NCBI GenBank assembly: GCA_034189695.1
Contig: JAXHUA010000009.1
Location: forward strand, 1 to 9,462
Direction: 5' to 3'
Source: JAXHUA01 sp034189695
Lineage (GTDB): Bacteria; Chloroflexota; Dehalococcoidia; E44-bin15
Length of the DNA stretch: 9,462 nt
Program-made: the position numbers and the translations under genes
The notes under the pieces: generated by a model
What the model was told of the DNA's origin: nothing
Database searches by the model: none
Seen by the model: only the letters and a program-made list of their open reading frames with translations
Shown here: one piece after another, positions 1-5,182 of the stretch
How the letters are laid out: the number at the start of each line of letters is the position of its first letter
How positions within the stretch are numbered: position 1 is the stretch's first letter

Positions 1-740
1 CGGGACCCGATTCCTATGAGCGGGCGCTGCAGGGGATGATCGACGACGGACGCAGTCTCAGGTGCGTAGAGTACGCGGGCTCCTGGGCCCCGATGAAGTA
101 CCCGTGGCATGTTCTCGCGGCGACGAATCACTTCCTGGACCGGCATCGCGGCCACATCGCCGCATCAGCGGTCATCTCGGAGCGGGCAACGATTGAGGGC
201 GAGGTGATTGTCGACGAGGGCGCCAGGGTCCTCGAGGGCGCGGTGGTGCGCGGGCCATGCTACATAGGTAGAGACTCCGTCATCGGGAACCACGTCCTCG
301 TCCGGGACTACGCTCACATCGGCGCGGACTGCGTGGTGGGGGCGGGGACTGAGATCAAGCATTCATACGTGGGCGATGGGTGCTGGTTTCATCGGAACTA
401 CGTTGGAGATTCCGTGGTGGGCAATCACTGCTCCCTGGGCGCCGGGACTGTCACCGCCAACCTCCGCTTCGATGGCGGTGAGGTGAGTGTGTACGATGAC
501 CGCGGCGGTCAGGGAACCGGGATGGACAAGCTGGGCGCCATGATTGGCCCCGGGTCGAAGACGGGGGTCAACGTGAGCATCATGCCCGGGGTGAAGATCG
601 GCCCCGGCTCTGTTGTGGGGCCCCACGTTCCGGTGAGGCGCAACGTCGCTCCGAACAGCACGCTCTTTCTCGACGCCGACGGTGCGGTGGTTGAGAGGCG
701 AGCACGGCCCGAAGAAGGTGAAAAAGGACAGGTTGTATAG
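1..740 (+). CDS. GlmU-like bifunctional sugar-1-phosphate nucleotidylyltransferase/acetyltransferase, C-terminal part (5' truncated)
   Basis: The reading frame is open from base 3 through the left window edge, so the true start lies outside and the ATG at 36 is internal. The first ~45 codons, including MKYPWHVL, look like the end of a nucleotidylyltransferase domain. The rest is a left-handed beta-helix of hexapeptide repeats (for example VIGNHV, VVGAGT, SLGAGT, IGPGSV). The HRNY motif (390-401) matches the His/Tyr pair of GlmU acetyltransferase sites. TANLRFDG followed by a KLGAMIG-type stretch resembles the archaeal ST0452-type enzyme more than E. coli GlmU. Family knowledge: such enzymes acetylate glucosamine-1-phosphate with acetyl-CoA and couple it to UTP, giving UDP-GlcNAc for cell-surface polymers. 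The gene ends two bases before glmS, which supports this role and shared transcription. The nucleotidyl substrate cannot be judged because the catalytic N-terminus is missing. A dTDP-glucose pyrophosphorylase-like specificity remains possible. Confidence 0.88.
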   Translation, partial: GPDSYERALQGMIDDGRSLRCVEYAGSWAPMKYPWHVLAATNHFLDRHRGHIAASAVISERATIEGEVIVDEGARVLEGAVVRGPCYIGRDSVIGNHVLVRDYAHIGADCVVGAGTEIKHSYVGDGCWFHRNYVGDSVVGNHCSLGAGTVTANLRFDGGEVSVYDDRGGQGTGMDKLGAMIGPGSKTGVNVSIMPGVKIGPGSVVGPHVPVRRNVAPNSTLFLDADGAVVERRARPEEGEKGQVV

Positions 741-742
741 CA

Positions 743-2515
743 GTGTGCGGTATCGTTGGCTTCGTCGGCAGTAAGCCTGCCGCTCCCATCGTGTTGAAGG
801 CGATCTCCAGGCTGGAGTACCGCGGGTACGATTCCGCCGGCATGGTGAGCGTTCACAACGGTGGCATCTACTTCAGGAAGGATGTCGGGGGCATTGCCGA
901 TGTGCAGCGGAAGCACAGGCTGGACCAGTTGCCGGGAAACGTGGCGCTCGCGCATGTTCGATGGGCGACGCATGGTCGTGCCAATCAGGTGAACGCCCAT
1001 CCCCATTTCGACTGCACCAGGCAGGTGGCCGTGGTGCACAATGGCGTAATCGACAACTACCAGGAGCTTCGTGCCGAACTCGCGGGACGGCACGGGTTCA
1101 TATCCGAGGCTGATACCGAAGTCGTGTGCCATCTCATCGAAGACTGCATGACCCGGGGTAACTCGCTTGAGGAAGCCGTCTTTGCGACGACACGCCGTCT
1201 GAAGGGCTCCTATGCCATCGCTGTTATCTCCTCTCAGGAGCCGGGCAAGATAGTGGCCACAGCGTGTGACGTTCCTCTGGTGGTGGGTCTCAACGGCGAC
1301 AGCCACTTCGTGGCCAGCGATGTCCTCTGTTTCTCTGATGAGACGGACAAGGTCGTTTTCCTGGAAGAGGGTGACGTTGCATCGGTGACCACGGGCGGTG
1401 TGGCGTTCTTCAATCGCCGCGGTGAGCAAATCGTCAAAGAGCCGCAGCGGGTGGACTGGCGGTGGGAGGAGGGGGCGAGGGAAGGCCACGACTGCTTCAT
1501 GATCAAGGAGATCTTGGAAGGGCCCCGGGCCATCGTCAACGCATGTGACCAGGACATGGACTCACTCATGGAGCTGGCACGGGACGTGACGAGAGCGAAG
1601 CAGGTGCTGATCACCGCGTGTGGGAGCTCCCGTCATGCGGCGTTGCTGGGCCGGTACCTGCTGTCCAGGCTTGGCGGCAAGCTGTGCCACGTCATCACTG
1701 CCTCCGAATCTCGCCACTTGCTTGAGTCGGTTTCCGAGGAGACGCTGGTCATTGCCGTCTCGCAGAGTGGTGAGACGGCCGACGTTGTTGACGGGGTGAG
1801 AAAGGCGAAGGCGAAGGGGGCGCACGTTGTTTCCATCGTGAATGTCGTGGGCTCGTTGTTGACCAGGATCAGCGACAGAGTCATGTATCTGAACTGCGGC
1901 CCGGAGATATGCGTGGCGGCGACGAAGACGTTCGTGGGCCAGGCGGCGATGTTCTATCTTCTGGCCTTTTCGCTCACCGGGAGACTGGAGGAAGGCATCG
2001 AGGAGCTCATTGGAGTGTCGCGCCTGGTGCGTGACGGTCTGGAGAGGAACCACCGCACGTTGCAGGAGCTGGCGGAGAGCACCAGAAGTGCAGGGAGCTT
2101 CTTCTACATAGCGCGCGGGCCCAATCTGGCTGTCGCGGCCGACGGTGCGCTGAAGATGAAGGAGGTCTCCTGCGTTCACGCCGAATGCATGCCGGCGGGA
2201 GAGCTCAAGCACGGCACCCTGGCGCTCATAGAGGAAGGTACGCCTGTGGTTGCCGTGTGTCCTCGGGACAGCACTTTCGACGAGGTCATGGGCAACGTCG
2301 CTGAGGTGCGGGCCAGGGGTGGTCTGGTGATCGGCGTCTCTGACGACAACAACGACACCTTCGATCGGTGGCTCCAGGTCCCCAGGACTGGCCCCCTCCT
2401 CTATCCCCTGGCTGCCGTCATGCCGCTCCATTTGCTGGCCTACCACGTTGCCGTAGGCCGGGGCAAAGACCCCGACAGGCCGCGTCACCTGGCGAAGTCC
2501 GTCACCGTCAGGTGA
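743..2515 (+). CDS. glmS: Glutamine--fructose-6-phosphate aminotransferase (isomerizing)
   Basis: This enzyme makes glucosamine-6-phosphate from fructose-6-phosphate and glutamine, the first committed step to UDP-GlcNAc. The GTG start at 743 is fixed because the next codon is the obligatory nucleophile Cys2 of the N-terminal glutaminase (CGIVGFVG). LEYRGYDSAG, HVRWATHG, NAHPH, VVHNGVIDNY and ADTEV of the class II amidotransferase domain follow. Two SIS domains come next: the first carries SQSGETAD at residues 340-347, and the second carries E474 and H490 (in ELKHG), matching the catalytic Glu488 and His504 of E. coli GlmS. The C-terminus LAKSVTVR keeps the Schiff-base lysine (K585). At 590 residues it is slightly shorter than the usual ~600-610. 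An AAGGA at 724-728 is a weak, rather distant ribosome binding site (14 nt), so translation is probably coupled to the preceding gene, which stops two bases upstream. It has about 15 cysteines, many for this family. No glmS ribozyme can be present between the two genes. Confidence 0.97.
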   Translation: MCGIVGFVGSKPAAPIVLKAISRLEYRGYDSAGMVSVHNGGIYFRKDVGGIADVQRKHRLDQLPGNVALAHVRWATHGRANQVNAHPHFDCTRQVAVVHNGVIDNYQELRAELAGRHGFISEADTEVVCHLIEDCMTRGNSLEEAVFATTRRLKGSYAIAVISSQEPGKIVATACDVPLVVGLNGDSHFVASDVLCFSDETDKVVFLEEGDVASVTTGGVAFFNRRGEQIVKEPQRVDWRWEEGAREGHDCFMIKEILEGPRAIVNACDQDMDSLMELARDVTRAKQVLITACGSSRHAALLGRYLLSRLGGKLCHVITASESRHLLESVSEETLVIAVSQSGETADVVDGVRKAKAKGAHVVSIVNVVGSLLTRISDRVMYLNCGPEICVAATKTFVGQAAMFYLLAFSLTGRLEEGIEELIGVSRLVRDGLERNHRTLQELAESTRSAGSFFYIARGPNLAVAADGALKMKEVSCVHAECMPAGELKHGTLALIEEGTPVVAVCPRDSTFDEVMGNVAEVRARGGLVIGVSDDNNDTFDRWLQVPRTGPLLYPLAAVMPLHLLAYHVAVGRGKDPDRPRHLAKSVTVR

Positions 2516-2776
2516 GGCGGCCGGCACATCCTACCCCGCCCTGTTCGCGGGCGCTGCTCACCCCGTAATCAGATGTTCTTATTTCTATGCTTCCTCAGCG
2601 CGCGTTGCACAGCGTGCGAGCATTGGCAGCCGACCGTGCCGGGGCCTTCGGCGGTGAGAAGGACGTCATCGGAACGCGGGATGAGAAAGCCGCTTCGATG
2701 CCTCATTACGGCGAGGCAAACGGCGCTGGGGCGGCGCGGTGGCGTGACCGTCGTGGAATGGGGAAACAGCTTGGGC
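2516..2776. other. Intergenic spacer without a supported gene
   Basis: About 260 bp lie between glmS and the crotonase promoter. A short imperfect hairpin (CGCCC at 2537-2541 with GGGCG at 2549-2553) occurs just after glmS. No T-run follows it directly, although a T-rich patch lies at 2574-2584, so I do not call a terminator. Short open frames exist here but resemble no protein I know, lack good ribosome binding sites and show no family motif. I see no tRNA fold or repeat array. Confidence 0.5.
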
Positions 2777-2782
2777 TATAAT
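2754..2782 (+). promoter_or_regulatory. Sigma-70-type promoter of the crotonase gene
   Basis: A perfect -10 hexamer TATAAT lies at 2777-2782. The best -35 at 17-bp spacing (TGGAAT, 2754-2759) matches the consensus at only 3 of 6 positions. Transcription would start near 2789, leaving a leader of about 20 bases made up mostly of the ribosome binding site. The -10 overlaps the in-frame ATG at 2781, which argues against that ATG being the translation start. Confidence 0.6.
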
Positions 2783-2795
2783 GGGGCGAGCAAAC

Positions 2796-2806
2796 AAGGA
2801 GGAGGT
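2796..2806 (+). promoter_or_regulatory. Strong ribosome binding site deciding the crotonase start
   Basis: AAGGAGGAGGT directly precedes the ATG at 2808. AGGAGG at 2797-2802 leaves 5 bases to the start. This is the strongest Shine-Dalgarno sequence in the window, and it selects 2808 over the ATG at 2781. Confidence 0.8.
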
Positions 2807-2807
2807 A

Positions 2808-3602
2808 ATGACTGAATCTAAGAAACTGATGTTGGACATCGAGGACGGAATAGCGACGATAACGCTCAACCGCCCGGAGGTACTCAATGCCCTTGACGCT
2901 GACATGTGGCAGGGCCTGGAGGACCTGGCCATCGAGGTATCGCGGAACGCGGAGGTCAGGGTGGTCATCCTCAGAGGAGCGGGCGAACGCGCCTTTTCGG
3001 CTGGACTCGACTTGAAAGCTGCGGCCCAGGGGAAAGGCTTTCCCAGGATCACGACTAGGGTGGGGCCGGACCACCTGACTGCTCTCAAGCACTACATAAG
3101 CGTATATGAGGAGGTCTCGGTTCCGGTCATAGCCGCCATCCACGGCTATTGCATGGGCGGCGCGTGCCAGCTCGTCCTTGCCTGCGATATCCGCATCGCG
3201 TCCGAGGACGCCATCTTCGCCATCCCCGAGGCGAAGGTGCTGGGGATCGTACCGGACCTGGGCGGTACCCAGCGGTTGCCTCGGCTTGTAGGGCCTGGTC
3301 GGGCCAAGATGCTGTTGATGACGGCACGACGCATCGGCGCGGAGGAGGCGTTCAGAATGGGACTCGTGGACGAAGTCCATCCGAGAGACACGTTCCTGGA
3401 GGCTGCTCGAAGCCTGGCTCGGGAGATCGCCGAGATCAGGCCCGAGGCGGTGCAGGGCATCAAGCGGGCGGTGAACTGCGCCATGTCCTACAGCATCGAC
3501 GCGGGGCTTGCCTTCGAGACGGCCACCGCCCTGAGTGTCCCGGGGATCGCGGAGGCATTCACCGCCGGGGCCACGAAGTTCGCCAAGAAGGGTGGTGGAT
3601 AG
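2808..3602 (+). CDS. Enoyl-CoA hydratase/isomerase (crotonase) family protein with atypical active site
   Basis: The product is 264 residues, the usual size for a single-domain crotonase that acts on acyl-CoA thioesters in the cytoplasm. The N-terminus reads ITLNRPEVLNAL. The first oxyanion-hole segment is AFSAGLDLKA (residues 62-71). The second is GYCMGGACQL, with the key glycine near 118. IPEAKVLGIVPDLGGTQRL and the GAEEAFRMGLVDEV segment follow. Mitochondrial enoyl-CoA hydratase uses two catalytic glutamates (rat Glu144 and Glu164). Here the first aligns with Gln121 and only the second, Glu141, remains. Simple hydration is therefore not assured; an isomerase, a ring-acting hydratase or another crotonase reaction is possible. 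The start at 2808 is set by the ribosome binding site and promoter. A CooC-like gene follows after 126 bases on the same strand and may be co-transcribed. No acyl-CoA dehydrogenase, ligase or thiolase is in view to indicate a pathway. Confidence 0.92.
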   Translation: MTESKKLMLDIEDGIATITLNRPEVLNALDADMWQGLEDLAIEVSRNAEVRVVILRGAGERAFSAGLDLKAAAQGKGFPRITTRVGPDHLTALKHYISVYEEVSVPVIAAIHGYCMGGACQLVLACDIRIASEDAIFAIPEAKVLGIVPDLGGTQRLPRLVGPGRAKMLLMTARRIGAEEAFRMGLVDEVHPRDTFLEAARSLAREIAEIRPEAVQGIKRAVNCAMSYSIDAGLAFETATALSVPGIAEAFTAGATKFAKKGGG

Positions 3603-3728
3603 AGCCGTAAGCGGTGTCGACGGGCTGGCGCAGGCAGGTGGCCGGCACCGGCCCAACACGGAACGGGATGAGGTGTCGCGCTCTGCAGAGTCAGGGCTGG
3701 TGCCATTGTTGGACTACTGGAGGGGTAG
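3603..3728. other. Spacer between crotonase and CooC-like genes
   Basis: The spacer contains GGCCG-GCAC-CGGCC (3640-3653), a 5-bp GC stem with a four-base loop but no following T-run. It also has a perfect 10-bp palindrome CTCTGCAGAG at 3681-3690. There is no convincing promoter or intrinsic terminator, so read-through from the crotonase gene is the simplest reading. Confidence 0.4.
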
Positions 3729-4520
3729 ATGAAGATTTCGGTCTGCGGCAAAGGTGGGAGCGGGAAGAGCAGTGTCGTTGCTCTGCTGGCTGGAGAGGCC
3801 CGGTCCAGAGGCTACCGGGTGCTGGTTGTCGACTCGGACGAGTCCAATGCGGGTCTCTATCGGCTGCTCGGCTTTGAGAAGCCGCCCGAGCCTTTGATGG
3901 AACTCGTCGGTGGCAAGAAGAAGATAATCAGCACGATGAGAGAGACACCGCCGGATGGTCTGGACGCCAGGGCGGCCGTATTGACGCGCGAGGCCATCGC
4001 CACCGATGACATCCCCGCGGAGAACATGGCTCAGAGGGACAACCTGAGGCTGGTATCCGTGGGGAAGATTCTCCAGGCGCTCGAGGGGTGTGCTTGCCCC
4101 TTCGGCGTTCTGAGCCGGGAGTTCCTGAAGAGGCTGGCATTGGCGAAGGACGAGTTTGTGATAGTCGATATGGAAGCAGGCGTGGAGCACTTCGGGCGCG
4201 GCGTCGAGACCAGCGTGGACGCCGTGCTCATTGTGGTCGACCCGTCGTTTGAGTCCCTGGAGCTGGCTGACAGGATTCGCAACCTGGCGACAGGCGCAGG
4301 CGTAGCACATGTGTGGGCGGTTCTCAACAAGATACCATCCGATGAGATGGCTGCGAGGCTGGAGGAGGACCTGCGCCGGAGGTCAGTGGACATCGTCGGC
4401 TGCATTCATCATGACGCGGAGCTCTTCATGTCCAGCCTGGACGGCGCGATGAGGTCAGGCTCTGGTGCCGAGGAGATAAAGGCGGTCATGGACGGCGTGC
4501 TCGCAGGCACTGCGAAGTAG
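3729..4520 (+). CDS. CooC-like nickel-insertion ATPase (MinD/ParA-type P-loop NTPase)
   Basis: The product is 263 residues. The N-terminal CGKGGSGKS (Walker A residues K8 to S14) is the deviant P-loop of the MinD/CooC/ParA class with its signature lysine. VDSDESN at about residue 35 is the switch-like segment. The CxC pair Cys121/Cys123, in GCACPFG, matches the metal-binding motif that bridges the CooC dimer. D147 begins DMEAGVEHFGRG, a Walker B/switch II segment characteristic of CooC proteins. AVLNKIP near residue 197 is the base-binding segment. Family knowledge: CooC uses ATP hydrolysis to help load nickel into the C-cluster of carbon monoxide dehydrogenase, and relatives serve acetyl-CoA synthase. 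GGAGG at 3719-3723 is well placed 5 bases before the ATG. The upstream neighbour on this strand is the crotonase; no CODH/ACS subunit is in the window, so the client is unknown. The family call is firm and the exact role is inferred. Confidence 0.9.
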   Translation: MKISVCGKGGSGKSSVVALLAGEARSRGYRVLVVDSDESNAGLYRLLGFEKPPEPLMELVGGKKKIISTMRETPPDGLDARAAVLTREAIATDDIPAENMAQRDNLRLVSVGKILQALEGCACPFGVLSREFLKRLALAKDEFVIVDMEAGVEHFGRGVETSVDAVLIVVDPSFESLELADRIRNLATGAGVAHVWAVLNKIPSDEMAARLEEDLRRRSVDIVGCIHHDAELFMSSLDGAMRSGSGAEEIKAVMDGVLAGTAK

Positions 4521-4671
4521 GCGCTATTGAGGATGTGTGGGCCGCAGGGCTTGAGGGGAGGTTGTCAAGCATGTGTCCGGCAAGAGCCTGACTGAGCGGC
4601 GGCGTTGCTCCTGAAGCTGGCTCAGTGTCATCAGGGACGAACTGGGAAGGCCCGGGCCGGTGGGGGTGGAG
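4521..4671. other. Convergent intergenic region with an imperfect hairpin
   Basis: The 151 bases separate the CooC-like gene (+) from the split-barrel gene (-). CCTGA (4587-4591) pairs with TCAGG (4631-4635) and CTGAGC (4592-4597) pairs with GCTCAG (4620-4625). Together they form an 11-bp stem interrupted by a five-base bulge, with a 22-base loop. A 10-bp palindrome GGCCCGGGCC lies at 4649-4658. Neither has a T-tract, so they are at most candidate bidirectional or Rho-assisted 3' end structures. Confidence 0.35.
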
Positions 4672-5100
4672 CTAGGAGGGCTCGAAACCATCGCCACATC
4701 TGCCGGTCATCTCTTCGATGTCTATGGTGCCGATGTAGACCGAGGCCCTCTTCAACCGCTCCTCGGGCCAGTCCATGCCCATGAAGAGCCCGAATACCTT
4801 CTTTATCGTCTCAAGGTCATCTCGCAGCGTAACGGTGCCGTAGCAGATGACACTGGCCCAGCCGTTCTGCCACTTGTCGACCTGGAAGCATACGCGGTTG
4901 TTCTCGTTGATGAAGTCTATCTTCCTGCCGCTCTTTGCCGAGTGGAAGTGGACGGCCCCCGGCTCATACACAAATGACACCGGCACAACATAGGGCTCGC
5001 CCCGAGCGCAGAGGCCCAGTCTGCCGTACGGCTGTTCTCGCAGAAAGCGCTCGCATTCGTCTTTTGTCAGTTCTCTCGCTGTGTGCGGTGGTCTCTCCAT
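4672..5100 (-). CDS. Pyridoxamine 5'-phosphate oxidase-like FMN-binding split-barrel protein
   Basis: The product is 142 residues, typical of small NimA/PPOX-like split-barrel proteins that bind FMN or a related cofactor and often act as reductases. YGRLGLCARGEPYVVPVSFVYE (about residues 25-46) is the first barrel half. AVHFHSAKSGRKIDFINENNRV is the helix-strand segment typical of these small members, and VICYGTVTLRDD is a later strand. Substrate and cofactor cannot be read from sequence, and a B6-salvage role is not implied. The open frame extends 33 codons further upstream. I choose the ATG at 5098-5100 because AGGGAG (5108-5113) lies 7 bases before it. The next upstream ATG (5128-5130) overlaps a TATAAT box and would not lie on the mRNA. 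The gene lies 82 bases downstream of the ATPase stop on the same strand but appears to have its own promoter. Confidence 0.88.
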   Translation of the reverse strand: MERPPHTARELTKDECERFLREQPYGRLGLCARGEPYVVPVSFVYEPGAVHFHSAKSGRKIDFINENNRVCFQVDKWQNGWASVICYGTVTLRDDLETIKKVFGLFMGMDWPEERLKRASVYIGTIDIEEMTGRCGDGFEPS

Positions 5101-5107
5101 TCCAAGA

Positions 5108-5134
5108 CTCCCTTTCTGTTTGCCTTCCATTATA
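5108..5134 (-). promoter_or_regulatory. Promoter -10 box and ribosome binding site of the split-barrel gene
   Basis: On the minus strand a perfect TATAAT occupies 5134-5129. It is followed by a short leader with AGGGAG at 5113-5108 and then the ATG at 5100. I see no good -35 hexamer at 16-18 bp. The layout closely resembles the crotonase promoter, including a shared GCAAACA soon after the -10 box. Confidence 0.55.
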
Positions 5135-5182
5135 CCCCGACCGCGATGTTGAGGGTAGTTGTGCCAGGTTTCTATGAAGACT

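Noticed and set aside
1562..2527. Long minus-strand open frame (321 codons) opposite glmS
   Set aside because: It lies wholly antisense to a gene with complete catalytic motifs, and its product has no recognisable family pattern. Long antisense frames are common in GC-rich coding DNA.
2537..2553. Hairpin after glmS as an intrinsic terminator
   Set aside because: It has a five-pair stem with a seven-base loop, and the nearest T-rich patch is about 20 bases downstream.
2573..2815. Short + strand open frames in the spacer after glmS (2573-2815 and 2587-2781)
   Set aside because: They have no good ribosome binding site, no family resemblance, overlap each other in different frames, and one runs over the crotonase start.
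3640..3653. GGCCG-GCAC-CGGCC hairpin as an intrinsic terminator after the crotonase
   Set aside because: The stem is only 5 bp and no T-tract follows.
2706..3659. Minus-strand open frame of 317 codons opposite the crotonase gene
   Set aside because: It is antisense to a well-supported crotonase, covers its promoter and ribosome binding site, and shows low-complexity Arg/Pro/His-rich composition.
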